Shown here: positions 35,787 through 48,200 of the stretch, one piece after another | Layout of the letters: each line of letters begins with the position of its first letter | Numbering within the stretch: the stretch's first letter is position 1 | Assembly (NCBI RefSeq): GCF_046630445.1 | Contig: NC_092339.1 | Span: 76,402,001 to 76,466,000 of the forward strand | Length of the DNA: 64,000 nt | Source: Rutidosis leptorrhynchoides | Lineage: Eukaryota; Streptophyta; Magnoliopsida; Asterales; Asteraceae | Direction: 5' to 3' | Made by a program: the position numbers and the translations under genes | The notes under the pieces: generated by a model | Databases searched by the model: none | Seen by the model: only the letters and a program-made list of their open reading frames with translations | Told to the model about the DNA's origin: nothing

Positions 35787-37367
35787 TGTAACGACCCGTC
35801 AAAATCGCTATTGACGCGGCACGTTAATCATTGATTCCACAGTGAGGTTTTGACCTCTATATGATACGTTTTGATAAAATATTGCATTCATTAAAATAAG
35901 TGACTTTCTAAACATAGAAAGTTATAAACATGTGGGCAAGTGCTTAGGTATAAGCAAAACCCCGAAATACATAAGTCTTTAATTTACAGGTTGACATCAC
36001 AGTCCAATTATTTATTACACAACGCAGTTTTATTTTGAATGCAATAAACTTTGTACAAAGCATGAGAGACTCCATGCAGGCAACAAGCACATCACAGCGG
36101 AAGCATTCTAAGGACCTGAGAATAAAACATGCTAAAAAGTCAACACGAATGTTGGTGAGTTATAGGTTTAATTGCTCGAGTCATAAACATATATAAAGAT
36201 AGACCACAAGATTTCATCAAAAGTTTATCAATAGATTCTACGTAACAGAGCACCCTGGTAACTAAACTTAACGCTATAGTGAAAATTACCCCATTCGTTT
36301 TAATACACGCAAACCAACGTGTCTTAAACTCAAATAACATACGTCCGTTAAAAGGCTAGCGCTCTAGCTCGGACGGGGATGTCAAGCCCTATGGATCCAT
36401 ATACAATTATTCGCGCCCACCAGTCCATATCCTATGTGCTGGTAGCTACTAGTTACCAAAGCTAAGGGATTTTCGGTTTAACTCAGTGTAGAATTTAGTA
36501 TGTACTTGTGTCTTATCGCGTTTAAAATAAATTGCATATATTCTCAGCCCAAAAATATTTAAAGTATTTAAAAAGGGAGACTATAAACTCACAGTTCAAT
36601 ATTGCGATTCAATATTGTAGGCAAATTGCGTAGACGTAATGATGGTAGATGACTGTATGGTTGGCCTTGGATTCAAGAACAATACCCCGAACAATACCCA
36701 ATATTTCCTTATTTTAAAACGGTTTGAAACCCGAATTAAAAATACCCTCGAATATACTTTATTATTATTAAACTTAAAATTAAAATTATAATTATAATTA
36801 TAATTATAAAATTTACGTACATATATATTTATGAAATATTTCGTCGAGCAAAACTGACCTTTTATAGTACTTTTCGATTTACTGTAGCTCATGCGATCGC
36901 ATGAGTTTTCAGTGTTTTTGCCATGCGATCGCATGGCCGCCTTTTCTGTTTTTGTTTGCTAGTTCGTCGACATCAAATAGTGTACTGTAGCAAATAGTGT
37001 TTTACTGTAGCAAATAGTGTTTTACTGTAGCAAATAGTGTTTACTGTAGCAAATCACTGTAGCGTTTTCACTGTAGCACTGTAGCAAAATACGGTTTCAC
37101 TGTAGCAAATAGTGTTTTACTGTAGCAAATTGTGTTTTACTGTAGCAAAGTAATTTTTACTGTAGGAAAGTCGTTTTTACTTGTACATATATATATATAC
37201 ATACATATAATTGTTCATGAATCGTCGAGAGTAGTCAAAGGTAATTGTATATATGTAACAGTTCTAAAATTTTGAGACTCAATCTAACAGACTTTGTTTA
37301 ACGTGTTAAAATAATAAATCGTATAGAGAATTGGTTTAAATAAGTCAAAAATTTTCGGGTCATCACA
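35787..37367 (-). repeat. 3' LTR of the - strand gypsy element
   Basis: 1,581 bp. Its U3 holds a long array of tttgctacagta motifs (seen as actgtagcaaa on the + strand, about 36,975-37,165), a palindrome pair (36,889-36,904 and 36,921-36,936) and a TATA box (36,870-36,876 on the - strand). The polypurine tract and hairpin lie at 37,368-37,404. Confidence 0.88.
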
Positions 37368-37409
37368 GTACCTCCCCCTTAAAGAAAATTTCGTCCCGAA
37401 ATTTTGAGT

Positions 37410-40400
37410 AGTACCTGTTTCATGAGCGATATCAGTGAACAAATGTGGATACTTTTGCTTCATCTGATCTTCACGTTCCCAAGTAAACTCGGGTCCTCGT
37501 CTTGCGTTCCAACGAACCCTAACTATCGGTATTTTGCTTTGTTTTAATTGTTTGACCTCACGGTCCATGATTTCAACAGGTTCTTCGATAAAATGGAGTT
37601 TATCATTGATTCGTATTTCGTCAAGAGGAATTACGACATCCTCTTCAGCTAAACATTTCTTCAAATTTGACACGTGAAATGTGTTGTGAACACTACTAAG
37701 TTCTTGCGGTAGCTTTAATCGATAAGCAACTGTTCCAATTCTTTCGGTGATTTCAAAGGGTCCTACGTACCTAGGACTTAGCTTTCCTCGTTTACCGAAT
37801 CGTACAACGCCTTTCCAGGGTGACACTTTCAACATGACTTTGTCGCCCACTTGAAATTCTAGCGGTTTTCTTCTTACATCAGCATAACTCTTTTGGCGAC
37901 TCATGGCCGTTTTCAATCGCTGTTGTATTTGAATGATCTTTTCGGTGGTTTCGTGAATAATTTCTGGTCCAGTAAGTTGTCTTTCTCCTACTTCACTCCA
38001 ACATATAGGAGATATGCACTTTCTACTGTAAAGTGCTTCAAATGGCGCTGCGTTGATGCTCGTATGATAGCTGTTATTGTATGAAAATTCTGCCAACGGT
38101 AAGTGTCGATCCCAACTGGTTCCAAAGTCAATCACGCATGCCCGTAACATGTCTTCCAATGTTTGTATTGTTCTTTCACTTTGACCATCTGTCTGTGGGT
38201 GATAAGCGGTGCTCATATCTAATCGAGTTCCCAATGCTTTTTGTAATGACTGCCAGAAACGTGATGTGAATCGGGTGTCACGATCAGATATGATAGAGAT
38301 GGGTACACCATGCCTGGAAACTACTTCCTTCAAATATAGGCGTGCTAATTTCTCCATACTGTCTGTCTCCTTTATTGGTAGAAAGTGAGCTGATTTAGTT
38401 AGACGATCAACTATCACCCAAATAGTATCATGACTACTTGCAGTCCTTGGCAATTTCGTAATGAAATCCATAGTTATTCTTTCCTATTTCCACTGCAGAA
38501 TTTATGGTTGTTGCAGTAATCCTGACGGCTTTTGGTGCTCAGCTTTGACCTTTGCACACGTCAAACATTTGCTTACATAAGTAGCAATTTCTGTCTTCAT
38601 ATTAGGCCACCAATAAAACTTCTTGAGATCGTGGTACATTTTCCCGTTTCCTGGGTGAATTGAGTACCTCGTTTTGTGTGCTTCATCTAGTACTAGTTGC
38701 CTTAGATTACCATATTTTGGTACCCATATCCTATCAGCAAAATACAGGGTTCCATCGGCTTTTACCTCAAGCTGTTTTTCTAACCCTCTGCTCATTTCGC
38801 CTTTTTCATTTTCTTCTTTTAAAGCTTCTAACTGTGCTGCTTGAATTTGCTTTGTGAGATCGGTACGAATTGTAATATTCAAAGCTCGGACCCTAAGAGG
38901 TTTTACTCTTTCTTTTCGACTTAGGGCATCAGCTACAACATTAGCCTTTCCGGGGTGGTAACGGATTTCACAATCGTAATCGTTTAACAACTCTACCCAG
39001 CGACGTTGTCTCATATTGAGTTGTTTTTGATCAAAAATATGCTGAAGACTCTTATGGTCAGTGTACACTGTACACTTGGTGCCATATAGATAGTGTCTCT
39101 ATATTTTGAGTGCAAAAACTACAGCTCCAAGTTCCAAATCGTGTGTTGTATAGTTCTTTTCATGAATTTTTAGTTGTCGTGAGGCATATGCGATAACTTT
39201 TGTGCGTTGCATTAATACACATCCTAAACCTTGGCGCGAAGCGTCACAATAGATCACGAAATCATCATTTCCTTCTGGTAATGACAAAATGGGTGCAGAC
39301 GTTAACTTCTTCTTTAACAACTGGAATGAGGATTCCTGTTCCGTGGACCAATCATACTTCTTTCCCTTTTGAGTCAATGAAGTTAAGGGTTTGGCGATTC
39401 TAGAGAAATCTTGAATGAATCTTCGGTAGTAACCAGCAAGACCTAAGAATTGGCGGATTTGTGTTGGAGTCTTCGGTGTTTCCCATTTACTAATGGCTTC
39501 GATCTTGGCAGGGTCAACTTTAATTCCATGTTTACTGACAACATGTCCCAAAAATTGTACTTCTTGTAACCAGAAATCACACTTCGAAAATTTTGCGTAC
39601 AATTCTTCTTTCTTGAGTATCTCTAGTACCAGTCTTAAGTGTTGCTCTTCCTTGTTCTTCGAGTAAATCAATATGTCGTCGATAAAAACAATGACAAATT
39701 TGTCTAAATACGGTCTACAGATGCGATTCATTAGATCCATGAATACTGCTGGAGCATTAGTCAATCCAAAAGGCATGACTAGAAATTCATAGTGACCGTA
39801 ACGGGTTCTGAACGCGGTTTTAGGAACATCTTCTTCCTTCACTCTCAGCTGATGATATCCGGAGCGTAGATCAATCTTGGAATAAACACTTGATCCTTGC
39901 AATTGATCAAACAAATCATCAATCCTCGGTAATGGATACCGATTCTTGATCGTTAATTTGTTTAATTCTCGGTAATCTATGCACATTCTCATAGATCCAT
40001 CCTTCTTCTTGACGAACAGAATAGGAGCACCCCAAGGTGAAAAACTAGGACGAATAAATCCACGGTCCGATAATTCTTGCAACTGGTCTTGTAATTCTTG
40101 CATTTCTGAAGGTGCAAGTCTATATGGAGATCGGGCTACAGGTGCAGCTCCTGGTATGAGATCAATCTGGAATTCTACACATCTGTGTGGAGGTAGCCCC
40201 GGTAATTCTTCTGGAAATACTCCGGGATATTCTCTTACAACCGGCATGTCATTAATGCTTCTTTCTTTAGTATCGATCTTCTTTATATGTGCCAAAATAG
40301 CATAACAACCTTTTCTTATAAGTTTCTGGGCCTTCATACAGCTGATAAAGTTCAGCTTTGAGTTGCTCTTCTCCCCATAAATCATTAATGACGTTTCATC

Positions 40401-41435
40401 CTTACGAGGGATGCGAATTGCTTTCTCAGCGCAAACAACTTCCGCTCTTGTTTTGGACATCCAGTCCATGCCAACGATTACGTCAAAACTTCCTAATTCT
40501 ACGGGTATCAAATCGATTTTGAAGGTTTCACCAGCGAGATTCATTTCGCAACCATGGCAAATTTTATCGGCTTTTATCAGTTTACCATTAGCTAATTCAA
40601 TAGTATATTTATCGTCTAGAGGTAATGATGCACATTTTAGTTTAAAACTAAAGTCTTTACACATATAACTTCTATCAGCACCCGTATCAAACATAATAGA
40701 AGCTAGTTGATTATTAACGGTAAACGTACCCGTGACAAGATTAGGATCCTCACGTGCTTTACTGGCACTAACATTAAATGCCCTCCCACGTGCAGGTTCT
40801 TTGTTCTTCTCCTTATCAGGGCATTGATTTATAAAGTGACCAGACTTCCCGCATCCAAAACATTTCTTGACATCGGTCAGTTTTGTCTTTACTTCAGAAA
40901 CGGTGGCATAACAATCTTTCGCCACATGTCCTTTCTTGTTGCACTTATCACAGACCACTTGACAATAACCTGCATGATGTGTGTAACATCTTTTGCAGAA
41001 CGGATGGGGTCCCTTATAGTTTGGACTTGCAGTTGCCCCATCTTGTTTACCTTTAAAAGTTTCTTGTTTCTTCAGGTGAGTACTTTTGCCCTTATAGTCT
41101 TCCCATTTCCTCTTTCCTTCAGTTGTCTTGACTTCGGTAATTGGTGCCTTAATCGAACTCTCTGTGATTTGGTCCATGAGTTGGTGTGCCATTGTCATGG
41201 CTTCCTGCATCGTATTTGGTTTGGATGTTGTAACATTTCCTTTGATATTGATCGATAAACCATCAATATACATTTCTATCTTTCGTTTCTCGTTTGGCAC
41301 CAATTCGGGACACAACAAGGCTAGTTCCATGAAACGATTTTCATAGTTATTGAGATTCGCGCCGATAACCTTCAGATTACGTAACTCAGATTCCATTTTT
41401 CTGATCTCGTTTCGAGGACAGTACTCCTCGATTAG
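37410..41435 (-). mobile_element. gag-pol region of the - strand gypsy element
   Basis: Domains in - strand order: the rear part of a gag domain and two zinc knuckles (about 41,400-40,800), aspartic protease with a DTGADRSY motif (about 40,690), reverse transcriptase with the catalytic FIDDIL motif (about 40,130-39,430), RNase H (about 39,310-38,990), HHCC-type zinc region and integrase core (about 38,700-37,930), and a chromodomain-like C-terminus (about 37,640-37,440) ending [17 protein letters not shown]. The order PR-RT-RH-IN is the Ty3/gypsy order and the C-terminus suggests the Tekay/Del chromovirus branch. It is read as a fossil with several breaks. Confidence 0.85.
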
Positions 41436-41912
41436 CATCTTTTAGAACTGTAGCAAAATACGGTTTCACTGTAGTAAATAGTGTTTTACTGTAGCAAATT
41501 GTGTTTTACTGTAGCAAAGTAATTTTTACTGTAGGAAAGTCGTTTTTACTTGTACATATATATATACATACATATAATTGTTCATGAATCGTCGAGAGTA
41601 GTCAAAGGTAATTGTATATATGTAACAGTTCTAAAATTTTGAGACTCAATCTAACAGACTTTGTTTAACGTGTTAAAATAATAAATCGTATAGAGAATTG
41701 GTTTAAATAAGTCAAAAATTTTCGGGTCATCACATCAGAAAAAGAGAAAGTTTGGAACTGGAAAGAGGATTGAGCAAAGTATGAAAGAGGCTGTGGATAA
41801 ATCCTAAGGACGAAACCTGTCTTCAAAGAATCCAAATGATTCAGTATCTGCTGAAGCCATTAACGAATACCTTGCTTCTGAATCTAAACCCTTGCGGACA
41901 ATATTCTTCATC

Positions 41913-44900
41913 TGTAGTGACCCAAACTTTTCCATGTTTATATATATATTAAATGAAATTGTTATTTACATGATTAAGTGTTTCTAACATGTTAAGCAAT
42001 CAAACTTGTTAAGACTTGATTAATTGAAATAGGTTTCATATAGACAATTGACCACCCAAGTTGACCGGTGATTCACGAACGTTAAAACTTGTAAAAACTA
42101 TACGATGACATATATATGGTTATATATATAGTTAACATGATTTTATTATAAGTATGTATCTCATTAGGTATTTTAACAATGAGTTATATACATAAAAATG
42201 AGACTATTAATTTAAGAAACTCGAAAACGATATATATAACGATTATCGTTATAACAACGTCTTACTAGGTACATATGAATCATATTAAGATATTGATACA
42301 CTTGGTTAATTATGTTAAATGATAAGTAAATATATTATTAAGTGTATTAACAATGAAATACATATTTAAAAATAAGACTACTAACTTAATGATTTCGAAA
42401 CGAGACATATATGTAACGATTATCGTTGTAACGACATTTAACTGTATATATATCATACTAAGATATATTATATATCATAATATCATGATAATATAACAAT
42501 TTAACATCTCATTTGTTATAATAAACAATGGGTTAACAACATTCAACAAGATCGTTAACCTAAAGGTTTCAAAACAACATTTACATGTAACGACTAACGA
42601 TGACTTAACGACTCAGTTAAAATGTATATACATGTAGTGTTTTAATATGTATTCATACACTTTTGAAAGACTTCAAGACACTTATCAAAATACTTCTACT
42701 TAATAAAAATGCTTACAATTACATCCTCGTTCAGTTTCATCAACAATTCTACTCGTATGCACCCGTATTCGTACTCGTACAATACACAGCTTTTAGATGT
42801 ATGTACTATTGGTATATACACTCCAATGATCAGATCTTAGCAGCCCATGTGAGTCAACTAACACATGTGGGAACCATCATTTGGCAACTAGCATGAAATA
42901 TCTCATAAAATTACAAAAATATGAGTAATCATTCATGACTTATTTACATGAAAACAAAATTACATATCCTTTATATCTAATCCATACACCAACGACTAAA
43001 AACACCTACAAACACTTTCATTCTTCAATTTTCTTCATCTAATTGATCTCTCTCAAGTTTTATCTTCAAGTTCTAAGTGTTCTTCATAAATTCCAAAAGT
43101 TCTAGTTTCATAAAATCAAGAATACTTCCAAGATTGCAAGTTTACTTCCAAGTTTTCTAAATCCATTCCAAATAATCATCCAAGATCAAGAAACCTTTGT
43201 TACTTACAGTAGGTTATCTTTCTAATACAAGCTAATAATCTTATTCAAACTTTAATTCAATTTCTATAATTATAACAATCTTATTTCGAGTGGAAATCTT
43301 ACTTGAAATTGTTTTCGTGTCATGATTCTGCTTCAAGAACTTTCAAGCCATCCAAGGATCCTTTGAATCTAGATCTATTTTTATCATTTCCAGTAGGTTT
43401 ATCCAAGGAACTTGAGGTAGTAATGATGTTCATAACATCATTTGATTCATACATATAAAGCTATCTTATTCGAAGGTTTAAACTTGTAATCACTAGAACA
43501 TAGTTTAGTTAATTCTAAACTTGTTCGCAAATAAAAGTTAATAATTCTAACTTGACTTTAAAATCAACTAAACACATGTTCTATATCTATATGATATGCT
43601 AACTTAATGATTTAAAACCTGGAAACACGAAAAACACCGTAAAACTGGATTTACGCCGTCGTAGTAACACCGCGGGCTGTTTTGGGTTAGTTAATTAAAA
43701 ACTATGATAAACTTTGATTTAAAAGTTGTTATTCTGGGAAAATGATTTTTATTATGAACATGAAACTATATCCAAAAATTATGGTTAAACTCAAAGTGGA
43801 AGTATGTTTTCTAAAATGGTCATCTAGACGTCGTTCTTTCGACTGAAATGACTACCTTTACAAAAATGACTTGTAACTTATTTTTAGGACTATAAACCTA
43901 TACTTTTTCTGTTTAGATTCATAAAATAGAGTTCAATATGAAACTATAGCAATTTGATTCACTCAAAACGGATTTAAAATGAAGAAGTTATGGGTAAAAC
44001 AAGATTGGATAATTTTTCTCATTTTAGCTACGTGAAAATTGGTAACAAATCTATTCCAACCATAACTTAATCAACTTGTATTGTATATTATGTAATCTTG
44101 AGATACCATAGACACGTATACAATGTTTCGACCTATCATGTCGACACATCTATGTATATTTCGGAACAACCATAGACACTCTATATGTGAATGTTGGAGT
44201 AAGCTATACAGGGTTGAGGTTGATTCCAAAATATATATAGTTTGAGTTGTGATCAATACTGAGATACGTATACACTGGGTCGTGGATTGATTCAAGATAA
44301 TATTTATCGATTTATTTCTGTACATCTAACTGTGGACAACTAGTTGTAGGTTACTAACGAGGACAACTGACTTAATAAACTTAAAACATCAAAATATATT
44401 AAAAGTGTTGTAAATATATTTTGAACATACTTTGATATATATGTATATATTGTTATAGGTTCGTGAATCAACCAGTGGCCAAGTCTTACTTCCCGACGAA
44501 GTAAAAATCTGTGAAAGTGAGTTATAGTCCCACTTTTAAAATCTAATATTTTTGGGATGAGAATACATGCAGGTTTTATAAATGATTTACAAAATAGACA
44601 CAAGTACGTGAAACTACATTCTATGGTTGAATTATTAAACCGAATATGCCCCTTTTTATTAAGTCTGGTAATCTAAGAATTAGGGAACAGACACCCTAAT
44701 TGACGCGAACTCTAAAGATAGATCTATTGGGCCTAACAAACCCCATCCAAAGTACTGGATGCTTTAGTACTTCGAAATTTATATCATATCCGAAGGGTGT
44801 CCCGGAATGATGGGGATATTCTTATATATGCATCTTGTTAATGTCGGTTACCAGGTGTTCACCATATGAATGATTTTTATCTCTATGTATGGGATGTGTA

Positions 44901-45349
44901 TTGAAATATGAAATCTTGTGGTCTATTGTTACGATTTGATATATATAGGTTAAACCTATAACTCACCAACATTTTTGTTGACGTTTAAAGCATGTTTATT
45001 CTCAGGTGAATACTAAGAGCTTCCGCTGTTGCATACTAAAATAAGGACAAGATTTGGAGTCCATGTTTGTATGATATTGTGTAAAAACTGCATTCAAGAA
45101 ACTGATTTCGATGTAACATATTTGTATTGTAAACCATTATGTAATGGTCGTGTGTAAACAGGATATTTTAGATTATCATTATTTGATAATCTACGTAAAG
45201 CTTTTTAAACCTTTATTTATGAAATAAAGGTTATGGTTTGTTTCAAAAATGAATGCAGTCTTTGAAAAACGTCTTATATAGAGGTCAAAACTTCGCAACA
45301 AAATCAATTAATATGGAACGTTTTTAATCAATAAGAACGGAACATTTCA
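41913..45349 (+). repeat. 5' LTR of the + strand gypsy element
   Basis: 3,437 bp, one of the longer LTRs for a plant gypsy element. U3 contains diverged tandem blocks with the near-palindrome aacgattatcgtt at 42,238-42,250 and 42,415-42,427 (177 bases apart). Further on come the ctcaggtgaatactaagagcttccgctg block and a final gaggtcaaaac block that recurs in the other LTR families here. Confidence 0.92.
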
Positions 45350-45558
45350 GTTGGTATCCGAGCGTTGGTCTTAGAGAACCAGAAAATTTGCATTAGTGTG
45401 TCTTATCGAGTTTGTTAGGATGCATTAGTGAGTCTGGACTTCGACCGTGTTTTCTTTAAAAATGATTGCTTAACATTTTTGTTGGAAACTATATATTATT
45501 AACATGTATATATTATGTGATATATTAATCTCTTAACATGTTTGATATTGTGTGATAG

Positions 45559-46158
45559 ATGTCTACCTCTAGCACAAATCCCATTGACTCACCTAATAAT
45601 AACGAAGAGTCGAATATATATTGGACTGATTCACAAGTTCCCGAAGAAGAACCGGAAGAAGAATCAGAACCGGAAGAAGAATCAGAACCGGAAGAGGAGG
45701 AACCGGAGGAGGAAATAGAACCGGTGGGGGAAATAATAAAACGGTTAAGTAAAAGAAAATCCTCAACCAACCGACCAAGGTTAATTATGGTCAATGGTGT
45801 TTCCGCCAAGGAAGAAAAATATTGGGAGGATTATCAATTCTCCGATGAATCGGATTCCGACGAGAATTCCGATGATGTTATAGAAATTACCCCAACTGAA
45901 TTTAAAAAAGTAAAAGAAAATAATAAGGGAAAGGGCATAAAAATAGAGAAATCTAATTCCAACCCCGATGAACTTTATATGTATCGTCAACCCCCGAAGC
46001 CCTTAAGTTGTAACAATGACCTGGGAACCTCTAAACCACCAGGTTTTTCTAAACCGTTGTGGAAAACGACAGCTCGTATTAGGGGAACATCATATATCCC
46101 TAGAAACTTGGCAAAACGAACCAAAACCGAAGAAGAAGAAACGAGCGAGTCGGAATAA
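45559..46158 (+). mobile_element. Acidic leader ORF of the + strand gypsy element
   Basis: A 199-codon frame between the 5' LTR and gag. Residues about 28-60 are a Pro/Glu repeat (EEEPEEESEPEEESEPEEE). A central acidic stretch (DESDSDENSDD) and a basic, Glu-rich C-terminus follow. No known domain is recognised. The composition suggests a disordered, charged protein. It stands about 210 bases after the LTR and about 140 bases before the F-box-like ORF. Confidence 0.6.
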
Positions 46159-46296
46159 GATAGTTGTATTCGTGTGGTGTAATATATGTAATATAGTGTG
46201 CTTATGCTTTATGATATATGTAAAAATTGCTTGTATTAATAAGTATTTTTTTTTATGAATCTAACTCTTGTCTATTTTACAGTATAAAAACACAAA

Positions 46297-46761
46297 ATGG
46301 ATAGACAACCCAATATTTTAAGAGACCTACCCGGAGACATGATTGATGAAATCTTGTCTAGAGTCGGTCAGAATTCTTCGGCACAACTATTTACGGTGAA
46401 ATCAGTTTGTAAGACATTCGAAGAACGTTCCAAGAATGTCTTGGTTTATAAGAGACTTTCGTTTGAAAGATGGGGGATATCACATTGGGAAACCCATAAG
46501 TTACGATGTGTTTACTTTGACGCATATATTGCGGGGAACCCAAATGCTATTTTACGCAACGGGTTAAGAAATTATTTTGACTCAATGTATCCGAATATAG
46601 GACTTCATGATTTAGAAAAAGCGGCTAACATGCAACATAAAGAAGCATGCTATGCTTACGGGTTAGTAATGTTCGCTTCTCACCAAAGTGAGAAAAAGAA
46701 CATCGGGCTACAACTATTAAACAAAACGTTCCCACAAGTGACGGAGTCGGTAATTGGGTAA
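46297..46761 (+). mobile_element. F-box/SEL1-like ORF carried inside the gypsy element
   Basis: A 154-codon frame starts with an F-box-like domain: LRDLPGDMIDEILSRV (8-23) and LFTVKSVCKTFEE (31-43). It then has the block AGNPNAILRNGLRNYF (79-94) and a SEL1-like helix pair (LEKAANMQHKEACYAYGLVM, 105-124). This order matches the small plant F-box family typified by Arabidopsis At1g67623/At2g35280, whose members act as SCF-ligase substrate receptors. Similar sequence seems to extend to about 46,980, so the copy is probably not whole. It lies between the leader ORF and gag, in the same orientation. It could be a captured host gene or a long-standing extra ORF of this retroelement family. Confidence 0.7.
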
Positions 46762-47321
46762 GAAATGAGGTTTTTAGGTTATTACGAGACTGTTGGTCAT
46801 TACGTAACCCTCGTCCCTTTGACGACGTTACAACACGCTGTCTTATCAACGGCCATAACGGTTATGTTCCACAAGACCAAGGATGGGAAGTAGTCCTAGT
46901 AAAACCAGAATGCATGACTTGTTTCTGGACGTATAAATTACGTGTCTTTATTGCCTTTGCTGAACGACTTGTGTACTAGCTAGAATTATCTTGACAACTA
47001 TCTTGTATCAAAGTTATTGTGTGCTATATTTCATGCTTTATGTAAAATAAGTGGTATTGTAAGTTTGTAAAATATTGTATAAAAGTTTGAACGCGAAATA
47101 TTATTATAATCAGTTTTTCATATAGAATTGTAGTAGTTGAATTGTATATTAGCTACTAAGTATGAACTTAACGGGTAGGTATTACCCGAATTTAAACTTA
47201 TAAAACGCTAATATGAAGAAAAAGCTTTTATAAATGAGTTCATATTATGCTACGAAATACTATTAACTACTCTTAATATTCTGCATGATTAACTTGTTCC
47301 ATTTGACTATTTTGAAGGAAA

Positions 47322-48154
47322 TGGCACCGACTACTCGACACACCGTGAATATGAATAAAGAGGAATTCCATACTTTTCTAGCTTCAAACATAGCCGCAGT
47401 ACAGGCTGCGCTACATACCAACAATAACCTTGGATCTAGCAGTACAGGAAATCGTGTAGGATGCACCTACAAAGAATTCACTGCCTGCAAACCTTTGGAA
47501 TTTGATGGAACCGAAGGACCGATCGGATTGAAACAGTGGACCGAGAAGGTCGAATCGGTGTTTGCCATAAGTAAGTGTACTGAAGAGGACAAAGTGAAGT
47601 ACGCTACGCATACCTTCACAGGTTCTACGTTAACATGGTGGAATACCTATCTAGAGCAAGTGGGACAAGATGATGCGTACGCACTACCGTGGTCAGCATT
47701 CAAGCACTTGATGAACGAGAAGTACCGTCCCAGAACTGAGGTCAATAAGCTCAAGACAGAACTTAGAGGGTTACGAACCCAAGGATTTGATATTACCACG
47801 TACGAAAGACGATTCACAGAATTGTGCCTATTGTGTCCGGGAGCGTTCGAAGATGAGGAAGAGAAGATCGACGCGTTTGTGAAAGGATTATCGGAAAGAA
47901 TCCAAGAAGATATAAGTTCACACGAGCCCGCCTCCATACAACAGGCATGTAGAATGGCTCACAAACTAGTGAACCAGATTGAGGAAAGAATTAAAGAACA
48001 GACGGCTGAAGAGGCCAATGTGAAGCAAGTCAAAAGAAAGTGGGAGGAAAACGGTGATAAGAATCACCAATACAACAACAACAGCAATTACAATAATAAT
48101 CGCAACAATTATCCCAACAATCGCAACATCAATCGCAACTACAACAAATGGCCC

Positions 48155-48200
<46 letters not shown>

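Larger units (their letters stand above)
35787..41734 (-). mobile_element. Chromovirus-like Ty3/gypsy element, - strand, broken
   Basis: The element is flanked by the exact duplication tcaga (35,782-35,786 and 41,735-41,739). Its 3' LTR is 35,787-37,367 (TGTGATGACCC start, GTCGTTACA end on the - strand). The stretch at about 41,440-41,734 matches the first part of that LTR and represents the other LTR only partly. Between them lie gag with zinc knuckles, protease, reverse transcriptase, RNase H and integrase domains and a chromodomain-like end, read on the - strand. The two LTR stretches are near-identical by eye, so the insertion is young, but the copy is broken in several places. Confidence 0.88.

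Noticed and set aside
36965-37170. A CRISPR-like array (repeated ctgtagcaaa)
   Set aside because: Short degenerate repeats inside an LTR U3 of a plant element, with no regular spacers or cas genes.
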